From Pseudomonas oryzae (GTDB taxonomy: Bacteria; Pseudomonadota; Gammaproteobacteria; Pseudomonadales; Pseudomonadaceae), in NCBI RefSeq assembly GCF_900104805.1, contig NZ_LT629751.1, positions 1,779,001 through 1,843,000 of the forward strand: a stretch of DNA of 64,000 nt. Reading direction: 5' to 3'. Below the pieces are notes generated by a model that saw nothing but the letters and a program-made list of their open reading frames with translations, was not told where the DNA came from and did no database searches. Positions 11,169 to 20,983 of this stretch are shown one piece after another. Made by a program: the position numbers and the translations under genes. Position 1 is the stretch's first letter, and each line of letters begins with the position of its first letter.

Positions 11169-12398
11169 ATGCCCCTGGCCGATCCCGATCTCGACTACCT
11201 GCGCCGCGTGCTGCTGGAGATGCTCGCCATCCCCAGCCCGACCGGCTTCACCGACACCATCGTGCGCTACGTCGCCGAGCGGCTGGACGAGCTCGGCGTT
11301 CCCTACGAACTGACCCGCCGCGGCACCATCCGCGCCACCCTCAAGGGCCGCCGCGCCAGCCCCGACCGCGCGGTGTCGGCGCACCTCGACACCATCGGCG
11401 CCAGCGTCCGCGAGATCAAGGACAACGGCCGCCTGGCCCTGGCGGCGGTGGGCTGCTGGTCGAGCCGCTTCGCCGAGGGCAGCCGGGTCAGCCTGTTCAC
11501 CGACAACGGCGTGCTGCGCGGCAGCGTGCTGCCACTGCTGGCCTCGGGGCACGCCTTCAACACCGCCGTCGACCAGCTGCCGATCAGCTGGGACAACCTC
11601 GAACTGCGCCTGGACAGCTGGTGCAACAGCCGCGCCGAGGCCGAACTGCTCGGCATCGGCATCGGCGACTTCGTCGCCTTCGACCCGTTGCCGGAGTTCA
11701 CCGAAAGCGGCCACATCAGCTCGCGCCATCTCGACGACAAGGCCGGCGTCGCCGCCCTGCTCTGCGCGCTCAAGCAGATCGCCGACTCCGGGCTGACGCC
11801 GGAGATCGACTGCCACCCGCTGTTCACCATCACCGAGGAGATCGGCTCCGGCGCGGCGGCGGCGCTGCCCTGGGACGTCAGCGAGTTCGTCGGCATCGAC
11901 ATCGCGCCGGTGGCCCCCGGCCAGCAGTCCAGCGAGCATTGCGTCAGCGTGGCGATGCAGGACTCCGGCGGCCCCTACGACTATCACCTGTCGCGCCACC
12001 TGCTGCGCCTGGCCAGCGAACAGCAGATCCCGGTGCGCCGCGACCTGTTCCGCTACTACCACAGCGACGCGCAGTCGGCGATCACCGCCGGGTACGACAT
12101 CCGCACCGCGCTGCTGGCCTTCGGCTGCGACGCCACCCACGGCTACGAGCGCACGCACATCGACAGCCTGCTCGGCCTGGCCCGTCTGCTCGGTGCCTAC
12201 ATGCTCAGCCCGCCGGTGTTCGCCAGCGATGCGCAGCCGGCCAACCCGCAGTCGCTGGAGCGTTTCAGCCACCAGCTGGAGTGCGACGCGCAGATGGCCT
12301 GCGAAACCCAGCTGCCCAGCATCGCCAGCCTGCTCGAGGTGGGCGGCGACTCCACCGCGCCACCGGCGACCACGGGGACCACCGGCAAGAAGCCTTGA
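11169..12398 (+). CDS. M42-family peptidase of the NAGGN 'trio' operon
   Basis: A 409-residue metallopeptidase. Metal and catalytic motifs of the M42/M20 clan are visible: AHLDTIGA (His, Asp), SSRHLDDKAGVAALL (Asp), FTITEEIGSGAA (Glu-Glu) and a late His in YERTHIDSLLG. It always accompanies the two NAGGN biosynthetic genes and is presumed to turn over the osmolyte or its precursors; its actual substrate is not established. ATG 11169, preceded by GAGGAG at five bases, is preferred to GTG 11163. It is the last gene of the operon. Confidence 0.85.
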   Translation: MPLADPDLDYLRRVLLEMLAIPSPTGFTDTIVRYVAERLDELGVPYELTRRGTIRATLKGRRASPDRAVSAHLDTIGASVREIKDNGRLALAAVGCWSSRFAEGSRVSLFTDNGVLRGSVLPLLASGHAFNTAVDQLPISWDNLELRLDSWCNSRAEAELLGIGIGDFVAFDPLPEFTESGHISSRHLDDKAGVAALLCALKQIADSGLTPEIDCHPLFTITEEIGSGAAAALPWDVSEFVGIDIAPVAPGQQSSEHCVSVAMQDSGGPYDYHLSRHLLRLASEQQIPVRRDLFRYYHSDAQSAITAGYDIRTALLAFGCDATHGYERTHIDSLLGLARLLGAYMLSPPVFASDAQPANPQSLERFSHQLECDAQMACETQLPSIASLLEVGGDSTAPPATTGTTGKKP

Positions 12399-12529
12399 TG
12401 TGGCCCGCCCCGGCGCGCCCGGCGGCCCGTGCCCGTGCGCTACCCGGCCGCACGTTGCCTGGCGGATCTCTGACTAAGCTGCTTGAGGAGTGCGCAAGAG
12501 CCGCGCACAGGAATCTCAAGGAGAACCCG

Positions 12530-13135
12530 ATGTCCGTGATTCGCAAGCTTCCCCTGCTGGTCGGGATCGCCCTGCTCGGCGCCTGCGCCAGCCAACCCGA
12601 CGACCAGCAACTGACCGGCACGGTCAGCCACAGCGCTGGCGCGGTCCAAGGCGTACCCGGCGGGATCATCGTCGATGAGGAGAGAGTCGAGGCGACGGTG
12701 ATCGCTCTCGATCCCGCCGCGCGCACCTTCACCCTGCAGGACAAGGCCGGCAACCGGCGCACCGTCAAGGCGCCGCCGACGATGCGCAACTACTCGGAAC
12801 TGGAGGTCGGCGACAAGGTGACGTCCACCCTCAGGGTGGAACGCGCCATCTACCTGCGCGAAAAGGGCGAGGCTTCCCGGGAAGGCGCCGCCATGGTGCT
12901 GACCCCGCCGGCCGGCAGCAAGCCGGGACTGCTGATCGCCAGCACCCAGGAGATAGTCGCCGTGGTCCAGGCTATCGACGCTGCCGCGCATACCGCCACC
13001 CTGCGCTTCCCCGACGGCACCAGCCGCACCTATCCGGTGCGTCCCGACGTCGAGGTCAAGCCCGAGTACCTCAACCAGCAGGTGGTGATTCGCGTCGACT
13101 CGCAGCTGGCGGTGGAGGTGAAAGCGGCGCAGTAG
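12530..13135 (+). CDS. Putative outer-membrane or periplasmic lipoprotein of unknown function
   Basis: A 201-residue protein starting at ATG 12530 behind AAGGAGAA. Residues 1-21 form a lipoprotein signal peptide with lipobox LLGAC, the Cys being the lipidation site. The mature part seems to contain two related beta-rich segments: one begins VEATVIALDPAARTFTLQDK, the other VVAVVQAIDAAAHTATLRF. Both read like small OB-type barrels (each 'V-A-x-V-x-A-I/L-D-x-A-x-x-T-x-T-L'), so an internal duplication is likely. I do not recognise a named family. It stands alone between the NAGGN operon and the Crc-type RNA. Confidence 0.65.
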   Translation: MSVIRKLPLLVGIALLGACASQPDDQQLTGTVSHSAGAVQGVPGGIIVDEERVEATVIALDPAARTFTLQDKAGNRRTVKAPPTMRNYSELEVGDKVTSTLRVERAIYLREKGEASREGAAMVLTPPAGSKPGLLIASTQEIVAVVQAIDAAAHTATLRFPDGTSRTYPVRPDVEVKPEYLNQQVVIRVDSQLAVEVKAAQ

Positions 13136-13235
13136 GTGACACTGGCGCAGCGGGCCGGACACCTCCCGGCGGCAGCGCCGGGCAACGCCGTTCGCCGGCG
13201 CCAAGCACCGCGCCCGAGCGGCAGACGAACGCCAG

Positions 13236-13587
13236 AAAGCACAAAGGGGAGCCCATGGGCTCCCCTTCCAATCGGTCGTGCTCTGTTCTTGTTGTGCTGT
13301 CGGGCCTTTTGTTGTTTTTGGCGGCCCGCCCGAACCAGTGGTTCGGTGCCGGTCCCAGGTCGGGACCTGAAGAGCAAGCATATTCTTTTGGATGCTGATA
13401 TTGCCGCTACCCTTGCGGGTTCAACCGGTGTTGGCCGCTGCCTGCAGGCAGTTTTATCGTTCTCGGTCCGGTCGAGGGAGAATCCAGTCGGGCAACTCCT
13501 CTCCAAAAGAATCGGTTTGCTGCGCCTCCACCCTGTTGTTCTTGTTGTTATGGAGTCGATACGTCTTGTTTTTGTTGTGTTGTTGTG
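13236..13587 (-). ncRNA. CrcZ/CrcY-type small RNA (Hfq/Crc decoy)
   Basis: No conserved protein frame occupies this stretch. On the minus strand a transcript of about 350 nt is bounded by a sigma-54 promoter and an intrinsic terminator. Its 5' end reads GCACAACAACACAACAAAAA, very like the start of known CrcZ as I recall it. AAnAAnAA motifs occur near 13577-13565, in CATAACAACAAGAACAACAG (13552-13533), at AAAAACAACAAAAGG (13319-13305) and at CACAACAAGAACAG (13298-13285), clustering at both ends as in CrcZ (407 nt) and CrcY. These RNAs titrate Hfq/Crc and relieve catabolite repression. It is not next to cbrB, so it is more likely CrcY-like or an extra paralogue than CrcZ itself. Confidence 0.85.
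13246..13265 (-). terminator. Terminator of the Crc-type RNA
   Basis: The perfect 20-bp palindrome GGGGAGCCCATGGGCTCCCC forms an eight-pair stem with a CATG loop, followed on the minus strand by TTTGTGCTTT. Confidence 0.85.
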
Positions 13588-13598
13588 CCGAAGATAAT

Positions 13599-13614
13599 GC
13601 AGGCAGCGTGCCAA
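13599..13614 (-). promoter_or_regulatory. Sigma-54 (-24/-12) promoter of the Crc-type RNA
   Basis: Minus-strand TTGGCACGCTGCCTGCA has GG at 13612-13611 and GC at 13600-13599, exactly 12 bp apart. It matches TGGCACG-N4-TTGCW with one mismatch. The start of transcription is predicted near 13587. CrcZ and CrcY are known to be sigma-54/CbrB dependent. Confidence 0.85.
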
Positions 13615-13688
13615 CTTTTTAAATTCCTTTATTTTCAATGGTTTACATAAAAACCCGATTGCTGACGAGGCCAGCAAGGGGCATTTCC

Positions 13689-13768
13689 GTTACCACCCGC
13701 CCCAGATCGCCGTTACGCCGAAAGACCCGGTAACAACTGCGGGCATGTCCCGGTAACCGGGCTGTAAC
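13689..13768. promoter_or_regulatory. Array of GTTAC/GTAAC half-sites, candidate CbrB upstream activating sequence
   Basis: GTTAC occurs at 13689 and 13712, and GTAAC at 13730, 13753 and 13764, filling the gap between the CoA-transferase stop and the RNA promoter. The pair at 13712/13730 forms TGTTAC-N13-GTAACG on the minus strand. The sites lie about 100-180 bp upstream of the predicted start, the normal place for an enhancer-binding protein. CbrB sites are described as TGTTAC/GTAACA-type inverted repeats, from memory. Confidence 0.65.
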
Positions 13769-13772
13769 ACCA

Positions 13773-14855
13773 TCATGCCGCGCCCGCTGGCCCCTCCCAC
13801 AGCGGCGTATCCGCCGCCAGCCGCACCGAGGCGCGCGCCTCCCCCGGGGTACGCGACAGCCGTGGCGCCGGCGCCACCTGCAATCGACCGTCGACCTCCC
13901 GGTACACCCCGCGCGCCTGCAGGTGCGGGTGCTGCGGCGCCTCATCAAGCGTGAGCACCGGCGCGAAGCAGGCATCGGTGCCTTCCAGCAGCGCGCACCA
14001 CTCGTCCCGCGTGCGGCGGGCGAACAGCGCGGCCAAGCACTCGCCCTGCGCCGCCCACGCGACCGGATCGTCGCAGCCGGCGTAGAGCTGCTCGGGCGCG
14101 TCGATGCGCTCCAGCAGCTCGCGCAGGAACTGCGGCTCCAGCGCGCCGACGGCGATCTCGCCGCCGTCGGCGCAGCGGTAGCAGCGGTAGTGCGGCGCGG
14201 CGCCGCCGAGCAGGTTGCGCTCGCGCTGCATCGACAGGCTGCCGCCGGCGAAGAAGCTCATCAGCGAGGACACCCCGTCGACGATGGCGGCGTCGACCAC
14301 CTGGCCCTGCCCGGAGCGCTCGCGCTCCCACAGCGCGGTCATGATGCCGAAGGCGAGGAACAGCGAGCCACCGCCGAAGTCGCCGACCAGGTTGAGCGGC
14401 GGGATCGCCGTGCCCGCGCGCCCGCCGATGGCCGCCAGCGCGCCGGTGAGGGCGATGTAGTTGATGTCGTGGCCGGCGGCGCGGGCCTGCGGGCCGTCCT
14501 GGCCCCAGCCGGTCATCCGCCCGTAGACCAGCCGCGGATTGAGTTCGCGCAGCTCGTCCGGCCCCAGCCCCAGGCGCTCCATCACCCCGGGACGGAAACC
14601 CTCGATCAGCACGTCGGCTTTTTCGGCCAGTTCGAGACAGCGCGCCCGCCCGGCCGCGCTACGGATGTCCAGCTCCAGCACCTGGCGGCCACGGTCGGCC
14701 ACCGGGTTGGGCCAGCCGTTGCCGCCGGCGCGCTCGATGCGCACCACGTCGGCGCCCATGTCGGCGAGCAGCATGGCGCAGTGCGGGCCGGGGCCGATGC
14801 CGGCGAACTCCAGTACGCGCAGGCCGGCCAGCGGCCCCTGGCGGTCGCTCGTCAT
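13773..14855 (-). CDS. CaiB/BaiF-family acyl-CoA transferase or alpha-methylacyl-CoA racemase
   Basis: A 360-residue class III CoA-transferase family protein ([31 protein letters not shown] at the N-terminus, in two blocks; later [20 protein letters not shown] with the family Asp, and [15 protein letters not shown]). The [13 protein letters not shown] block is typical of alpha-methylacyl-CoA racemases, which epimerise 2-methyl branched acyl-CoAs before beta-oxidation. Its ATG overlaps the stop of the acyl-CoA synthetase by four bases (ATGA), so the pair is coupled. The operon suggests branched or isoprenoid acid catabolism; transferase activity is the alternative. Confidence 0.8.
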   Translation of the reverse strand: MTSDRQGPLAGLRVLEFAGIGPGPHCAMLLADMGADVVRIERAGGNGWPNPVADRGRQVLELDIRSAAGRARCLELAEKADVLIEGFRPGVMERLGLGPDELRELNPRLVYGRMTGWGQDGPQARAAGHDINYIALTGALAAIGGRAGTAIPPLNLVGDFGGGSLFLAFGIMTALWERERSGQGQVVDAAIVDGVSSLMSFFAGGSLSMQRERNLLGGAAPHYRCYRCADGGEIAVGALEPQFLRELLERIDAPEQLYAGCDDPVAWAAQGECLAALFARRTRDEWCALLEGTDACFAPVLTLDEAPQHPHLQARGVYREVDGRLQVAPAPRLSRTPGEARASVRLAADTPLWEGPAGAA

Positions 14856-16483
14856 CCCTGCGCCTCCAGCCGCAACTCGGCGACCAGATAGTCGCGGTAG
14901 CGCTCGCGCAGCACCTTCTTGTCGATCTTCCCGGTGGCGGTCAGCGGCACGCGGTCGATGACCACCGCGTCGGGCATCCACCAGCGGACGATGTGCGGCT
15001 CCAGGTGGGCGAGCACGCGCTTGACGCAGACCTCGGCGTCCTCGTGCGGCTCGATCACCAGCAGCGGGCGCTCCTCCCACTTGGGGTGGAACACGCCGAC
15101 CACAGCGGCGATCTTCACCCCCGGACAGGCCACCGCGACGTTCTCGATGTCGATCGAGCTGACCCACTCGCCGCCGGACTTGATCACGTCCTTGCTGCGG
15201 TCGGTGATGCGCATGAAGCCGTCGCCGTCGAGGGTGGCGATGTCGCCGGTGTCGAACCAGCCGTCGGCGTCCAGCGCGCTCTTCTCGCTGCGGAAGTAGC
15301 GCTCGACGGTCCACGGCCCGCGCACCAGCAGCTTGCCCGGGGTCATGCCGTCGCGCGGCAGCTCGCTGCCCTCCTCGTCGACGATCTTCAGCTCGATGCC
15401 GAACTGCAGGCGCCCCTGGCGGGTCCAGATCACCTCGTCGGTGGCCGCCTGGCCGCGCGCGGTGAGCTTGGGCGTCGGCGTCGAGATCACCCCGAGCGGG
15501 CTGGTCTCGGTCATCCCCCACAGCTGGCGAATGGTCACCCCGTACTTGCCCTGGAACTTCTCGGCCATCGCCCGCGGCACCGCCGAGCCGCCGATCACCA
15601 GGCGCTCGAGCGTGCCGGCGTCCTCGCCGCTGCGCTCCAGGTGGTCGAGGTACATGGTCCAGATGGTCGGCACGCCACCGGAGAAGGTCACGCCTTCGTT
15701 CCGGATCAGCTCCTGCAGGCTGCGGCCGTCCATCTTGTCGCAGGGCAGCACGAACTTGCAGCCGTTGATCGCCGCAGCGAACGGCAGGCCCCAGGCGGTG
15801 CCGTGGTACAGCGAAGAACAGGGCATCACGCAGTCGAAGGCCGACAGGCCGAAGGCGCCGCTGAGGCCGGCGGCCAGCGCGTGCAGCACCACCGAACGGT
15901 GGCTGTACAGCACGCCCTTGGGATCGCCGGTGGTGCCCGAGGTGTAGCAGAGCACCGCGCCGGCGTTCTCGTCGAAGCTCGGCCAGGCGATCGGCTGCTC
16001 CGCGGCGATCAGCGCCTCGTAGCTGGGCGCCTGGACTTCCGGGCAGTCGCGATCCGACAACACGATGAAATGGCGGATGTGCGGCAACAGCGGGCGCAGG
16101 CGAACGACCAGCGGCGCGAAGCTGCGGTCGAACAGCAGCACGCTGCTCTCGGCGTGGTTGAGGGTGAAGGCGATCTGCTCGTCGGACAGTCGCGGGTTGG
16201 CGGTGTGCAGCACCGCACCGATGCCCGGTACGGCGAAGAACAGCTCGTAGTGGCGATGGGTGTTCCAGGCCAGCGAGGACACCCGGTCGCCGGCGCGAAC
16301 CCCCAGGCGCTGCAGCAAGGAGGCCGCCTGCCCGGCGCGTTGCGCCAGGCCACGATAGTCGTAGCGCCACAGCGGCTCGTCGACCAGCCGCGAGACGATC
16401 TCGGTATCGCCATGGGCGCTGGCGGCGTGGGTGAGGATGCCGCTGATCAAGAGCGGCGCCTTCTGCATCAGACCTTCGAGCAT
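14852..16483 (-). CDS. Fatty-acyl-CoA synthetase (AMP-binding)
   Basis: A 543-residue adenylate-forming enzyme. The P-loop-like A3 motif [18 protein letters not shown] is near residue 183, [11 protein letters not shown] is the A5 block, [16 protein letters not shown] the A7 block, and the C-terminal catalytic lysine sits in [17 protein letters not shown]. It activates a carboxylic acid with ATP and CoA; chain length cannot be read. Its leader has AACAACAACAAG just upstream of GAGGAAG, a CA motif. A REP element separates it from the enoyl-CoA hydratase gene upstream, so it may have its own promoter. Confidence 0.9.
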   Translation of the reverse strand: MLEGLMQKAPLLISGILTHAASAHGDTEIVSRLVDEPLWRYDYRGLAQRAGQAASLLQRLGVRAGDRVSSLAWNTHRHYELFFAVPGIGAVLHTANPRLSDEQIAFTLNHAESSVLLFDRSFAPLVVRLRPLLPHIRHFIVLSDRDCPEVQAPSYEALIAAEQPIAWPSFDENAGAVLCYTSGTTGDPKGVLYSHRSVVLHALAAGLSGAFGLSAFDCVMPCSSLYHGTAWGLPFAAAINGCKFVLPCDKMDGRSLQELIRNEGVTFSGGVPTIWTMYLDHLERSGEDAGTLERLVIGGSAVPRAMAEKFQGKYGVTIRQLWGMTETSPLGVISTPTPKLTARGQAATDEVIWTRQGRLQFGIELKIVDEEGSELPRDGMTPGKLLVRGPWTVERYFRSEKSALDADGWFDTGDIATLDGDGFMRITDRSKDVIKSGGEWVSSIDIENVAVACPGVKIAAVVGVFHPKWEERPLLVIEPHEDAEVCVKRVLAHLEPHIVRWWMPDAVVIDRVPLTATGKIDKKVLRERYRDYLVAELRLEAQG

Positions 16484-16499
16484 TTCGACTTCCTCTTTC

Positions 16500-16512
16500 T
16501 TGTTGTTGTTTT
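16500..16512 (-). promoter_or_regulatory. CA motif (Hfq/Crc type) before the acyl-CoA synthetase
   Basis: Minus-strand AAAACAACAACAA contains two overlapping AAnAAnAA units, about 17 bases before the start codon and just 5' of the ribosome-binding site. Confidence 0.6.
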
Positions 16513-16528
16513 CAACGGATAGCAGCGG

Positions 16529-16683
16529 CCGGTTCCCTGGCCGCAGGGCAATCGCATGAAGCCAATTTCCCGGTCCGCAGGGGCGAATTCATTCGCCAAA
16601 GCACCCCGCCAAGGCGAATGAATTCGCCCCTACAACGGATTGGAGGCTATTCATGCAATTGCCCGGTTCCCTGGCCGCAGGGC
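16529..16683. repeat. 21-bp direct repeats flanking a REP-like palindrome
   Basis: CCGGTTCCCTGGCCGCAGGG plus C occurs at 16529-16549 and 16663-16683. Between the copies lie CAATCGCATGAAGCC, the REP palindrome and GGCTATTCATGCAATTGCC, so the inner flanks are also inverted. Each direct repeat contains a small hairpin (CCCTG-GCCG-CAGGG). Confidence 0.7.
16578..16633. repeat. REP-like palindrome, family GGGGCGAATTCATTCGCC
   Basis: Arms GGGGCGAATTCATTCGCC and GGCGAATGAATTCGCCCC are separated by 14 bases. It is intergenic, between the hydratase and acyl-CoA synthetase genes. Further copies occur at 22267, 36214, 49257 and 55408, and a spacer-less version at 52261. Confidence 0.9.
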
Positions 16684-16694
16684 GCAGGCACGGC

Positions 16695-17468
16695 TCAGCG
16701 ATGGGTGAAGTTCGGCGCGCGCTTCTCGACGAAGGCCGCCATGCCCTCCTTCTGGTCGGCGGTGGCGAACACCGAGTGGAACACCCGCCGCTCGAAGCGC
16801 ACGCCCTCGCTGAGGCTGGTCTCGTCGACGCGGTTGATGCACTCCTTGATCAGCATCGCCGCGGTCAGCGACTTGCCGGCGATGGCGTGGGCCGCCTCGA
16901 GGGTCTTCTCCAGCAGGCTGTCGGCCGGGAACACCCGCGCCACCAGCCCGGCGACCTCGGCCTCGGCGGCGTCCATCATGCGCCCGGTCAGGCACATCTC
17001 CATGGCCTTGGCGCGGCCGATGGCGCGGGTCAGGCGCTGGGTGCCACCGATGCCCGGCAGCACGCCGAGGGTGATCTCCGGCAGGCCGAAGCGCGCGCTG
17101 TCGGCGGCGTAGATGAAGTCGCACATCAGCGCCAGCTCGCAGCCGCCGCCCAGCGCGTAGCCGGACACCGCGGCGATGACCGGCTTGCGCCGCGCGGCGA
17201 TGCGGTCGGCTTGCGCGAAGTGGTCGTCGTGGTAGATCTGCGGATAGGTCATGTCCGCCAGTTCCTTGATGTCCGCACCGGCGGCGAAGGCCTTGCTGGA
17301 GCCGGTGAGGACGATGCAGCCGATCTGCGGGTCGGCCTCCAGGCGGTCGAGCGCCTGGTTGAGCTCGCCGACCAGTTGGGAGTTGAGCGCATTGAGCGCC
17401 TGGGGACGGTTGAGGGTGATCAGCGCGACGCGCTCGCGGATCTCCACCAGCAGGGTTTCGTAGTTCAT
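16695..17468 (-). CDS. Enoyl-CoA hydratase
   Basis: A 257-residue crotonase-fold protein. [15 protein letters not shown] is the CoA-binding/oxyanion segment, [14 protein letters not shown] the second oxyanion block, and [18 protein letters not shown] carries the catalytic Glu and the conserved turn. Length and motifs match short-chain enoyl-CoA hydratases of beta-oxidation. AAGGAGAG precedes ATG 17468. It follows the thiolase gene by 16 bp in the same operon. Confidence 0.9.
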   Translation of the reverse strand: MNYETLLVEIRERVALITLNRPQALNALNSQLVGELNQALDRLEADPQIGCIVLTGSSKAFAAGADIKELADMTYPQIYHDDHFAQADRIAARRKPVIAAVSGYALGGGCELALMCDFIYAADSARFGLPEITLGVLPGIGGTQRLTRAIGRAKAMEMCLTGRMMDAAEAEVAGLVARVFPADSLLEKTLEAAHAIAGKSLTAAMLIKECINRVDETSLSEGVRFERRVFHSVFATADQKEGMAAFVEKRAPNFTHR

Positions 17469-17484
17469 CGGACTCTCCTTGTAT

Positions 17485-18675
<1,191 letters not shown>

Positions 18676-18689
18676 GGGGTGTTCTCCTG

Positions 18690-19454
18690 TCACTTGGCGG
18701 CCATACGCAGGGCGCCGTCGAGGCGGATCACCTCGCCGTTGAGCATGCTGTTCTCGACGATGTGGCGGACCAGCGCGGCGTACTCCTCGGGCTTGCCGAG
18801 GCGCGGCGGGAACGGCACGCCCGCGGCCAGCGAGGCGCGCACCTCGTCACTCATGCCGGCCATCATCGGTGTCTCGAAGATGCCGGGGGCGATGGTCATC
18901 ACGCGGATGCCGTGGCGCGCCAGCTCGCGGGCGGCCGGCAGGGTCAGGCTGGCCACCCCGCCCTTGGAGGCGGCGTAGGCGGCCTGGCCGATCTGCCCGT
19001 CGAAGGCGGCGATGGAGGCGGTGTTGACGATCACCCCGCGCTCGCCACCCTCGTCCGGGGTGCCCTCGGCCATCGCCTCGGCGGCCAGGCGCAGCATGTT
19101 GAAGGTGCCGATCAGGTTGATGGTGACGATGCGGCTGAAGCTCTCCAGCGCGTGCGGCCCGTTGCGGCCGAGCACCTTCTCGCCGCCGACCACGCCGGCG
19201 CAGTTGACCAGCCCGTGCAGCGCGCCGAAGGTCTCGCGGGCGGCGGCCACGGCATTGCGGGCGGCGGCCTCGTCGGTGATGTCGGCGACCAGGCCGCGGG
19301 CATTGGCGCCCAGTTCGGCGGCGCGCGCCTCGACGGCGGCGGCGACGTCGACCAGCAGCACCCGGGCGCCGGCCTCGACCAGCGCCCGTGCGGTGGCCGC
19401 ACCGAGTCCGGAGGCGGCGCCGGTGACCAGGAAAACCTTGTTGGGGATGCGCAT
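18690..19454 (-). CDS. SDR-family 3-hydroxyacyl-CoA dehydrogenase (HSD10-like)
   Basis: A 254-residue short-chain dehydrogenase. [15 protein letters not shown] is the NAD-binding glycine motif (residues 10-24), NCAGVV the NNAG equivalent, and YAASKGGV the Tyr-x3-Lys catalytic pair. [18 protein letters not shown] and the type-II 3-hydroxyacyl-CoA dehydrogenase-like tail fit the beta-oxidation operon. It is the first full gene of the operon and starts 98 bases downstream of a tiny ORF with a good ribosome-binding site. Confidence 0.85.
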   Translation of the reverse strand: MRIPNKVFLVTGAASGLGAATARALVEAGARVLLVDVAAAVEARAAELGANARGLVADITDEAAARNAVAAARETFGALHGLVNCAGVVGGEKVLGRNGPHALESFSRIVTINLIGTFNMLRLAAEAMAEGTPDEGGERGVIVNTASIAAFDGQIGQAAYAASKGGVASLTLPAARELARHGIRVMTIAPGIFETPMMAGMSDEVRASLAAGVPFPPRLGKPEEYAALVRHIVENSMLNGEVIRLDGALRMAAK

Positions 19455-19552
19455 GAGTTGTCTCTCTTGTTCTGGCGACACGCGGGCAGCCGGGGGCCGG
19501 CGCACGGGCGGCGCAACTACTTGATCGGGATTGGCGGGAAGGTGTCGGGCGG

Positions 19553-19594
19553 CTAGCCCGCGGGGGGATGCACGACAGGGAAGCAGGGCGGCAT
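19553..19594 (-). CDS. Possible 13-residue leader peptide
   Basis: ATG 19594 follows ATAAGGAAACCGCC, a better ribosome-binding site than that of the next gene, and encodes [13 protein letters not shown] before TAG. Five of 13 residues are proline. A near-CA motif (AACAAGAT) lies just upstream. It could be a translated leader that controls the beta-oxidation operon, or chance. Confidence 0.35.
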   Translation of the reverse strand: MPPCFPVVHPPAG

Positions 19595-19688
19595 GGCGGT
19601 TTCCTTATCTTGTTCTAGTTCGGAAGCACGACAGGCGTGATGGCTTCATATTGGTCAGCGGGCCACGGGCCGGCAATGGCCGTTCCTG

Positions 19689-20744
19689 TCAATCTGCGTG
19701 ACCGTTTTGGCCAATGCCGGGGGCGAGGATCAGGGTGCGGTAGTGGCCGGGATTGGTGCCGGTCCACTTGCGGAAGGCCTTGTAGAAGGCGCTGACGTCG
19801 GCGAAGCCGAGGCGCTCGGCGATGGCGCCGAAGCTGACCTGCGGATCGGCCAGCCAGGCGGTGGCGCGCTCCTGGCGCACGGCGTCCTTGATCGCCTGGT
19901 AGGACTGGCCGACCTCGGCCAGCCGCCGGCGCAGGGTCGAGGGTGACATGCACAGCACCTGGGCCAGCTCGTCGCCGGTCGGCCAGCGCTCGCCCGGCAG
20001 GCTGCGCAGGTGGGCCTTGATGCGGTGCGCCAGGCTGCCGGTGTCGCGGTACTTGACCAGGATGTTCGACGGCGCGCGGGCGAGGAACTCGTTGAGCTCC
20101 GCCTCGCTGCGCCGCACCGGCAGATCGAGCACCTCGGCGGCGAAGATGATCCGGTTCGACGGGCGGGCGAAGCGCAGGTTGTCGGAGAACATCACCCGGT
20201 AGTCGCCGATGTACTCCGGCTCGGCGCCGCGCAGCTCCACCGCCAGCAACGGGAAACGCCGACCCACCAGCCAGCAGGCCAGGCCGTGCAGCAGCAGCCA
20301 GAAGGTGAAGCAGGCGAAGGGCCGCAGCGGCTCGCCCGTGCGCTCGTGCAGCACCACCTCGGCCAGGCTCTGGCTGCGGGCGAGGGTCGGGCGGAAGTTC
20401 TCGAAGGTCAGGGCGAAGAAGTCCAGCGCGGTGTGCAGCGCCTCCTCGAGGGTCGCCTGGTTGCGGCAGGTGCGGCACAGGAAGGCGAAGCTGCCCCAGC
20501 GCATGCGCCGCGGGTCCATGGCGAAGAACTCGTCGTCGTAGCGGCGCGCCAGATGCAGCCACAGGCGGCTGTAGTCGCGCACCTCGACCCGCGCGGCGGG
20601 ATCGGCGAGCAGTGCCGGCTCCAGGCCCACCTCGCGCAGCAGCTCGGCGACCGGCTCGCCGCGCTCGGCGAAACCGCGCAGGGCCTCCTCGACCAGACGG
20701 ATGGAGATGCTGTCCTTGACTACCGGTGCTGCGCGCTGGATCAC
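19689..20744 (-). CDS. AraC-family transcriptional regulator
   Basis: A 351-residue regulator. The N-terminal half (about 15-200) looks like the arabinose-binding-like ligand domain of OruR/MmsR-type regulators. The C-terminal 100 residues hold two helix-turn-helix units: LAQVLCMSPSTLRRRLAEVG and SFGAIAERLGFADVSAFYKA, followed by FRKWTGTNPGHYR. The start is GTG 20744, with GGAAG upstream. It lies directly upstream of, and co-oriented with, the beta-oxidation operon, and probably activates it in response to an acid or acyl-CoA. Confidence 0.85.
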   Translation of the reverse strand: MIQRAAPVVKDSISIRLVEEALRGFAERGEPVAELLREVGLEPALLADPAARVEVRDYSRLWLHLARRYDDEFFAMDPRRMRWGSFAFLCRTCRNQATLEEALHTALDFFALTFENFRPTLARSQSLAEVVLHERTGEPLRPFACFTFWLLLHGLACWLVGRRFPLLAVELRGAEPEYIGDYRVMFSDNLRFARPSNRIIFAAEVLDLPVRRSEAELNEFLARAPSNILVKYRDTGSLAHRIKAHLRSLPGERWPTGDELAQVLCMSPSTLRRRLAEVGQSYQAIKDAVRQERATAWLADPQVSFGAIAERLGFADVSAFYKAFRKWTGTNPGHYRTLILAPGIGQNGHAD

Positions 20745-20822
20745 GGGGTCCGCTTCCCTGATGAATGGACGGACACCTTAGGCCAAGCCGGCCCCGCCGC
20801 GCCAGAACGGGTACACATGTAG

Positions 20823-20850
20823 GGTGGACAACGGCGCAGCCTTGTCCACC
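20823..20850. repeat. Intergenic inverted repeat GGTGGACAA...TTGTCCACC
   Basis: Nine-base arms around CGGCGCAGCC. The same element is found at 52210-52235. Upstream of nnrS is a further related hairpin (GGGTGCGCACGGAGCACCC, near 20965). Confidence 0.75.
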
Positions 20851-20983
20851 ATGCAGCGCCCCGCTGGCGGAATCGCTGCGCTCCACCCCACATCGCTGAC
20901 GGCGCCCCCTCAGCGGAACGGCGCAGGGTGTGCCACGCGCACCGCGAGCAAGCCGTCGCAGCAATGGGTGCGCACGGAGCACC

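Noticed and set aside
9375-12272. A 965-codon open frame on the minus strand
   Set aside because: It lies antisense to ngg, the M42 peptidase and part of the amidotransferase, all with clear motifs. Its low-complexity composition is the usual product of a GC-rich third-position shadow.
13136-13597. A 153-codon plus-strand frame across the Crc-type RNA locus
   Set aside because: It contains long runs encoded by TTGTTGTT repeats and has no family similarity; promoter, motifs and terminator on the other strand explain the region better.
16578-16633. The repeated GGGGCGAATTC palindromes as CRISPR repeats
   Set aside because: Copies are kilobases apart, each is a self-complementary pair of arms, and there is no regular spacer array or cas gene.
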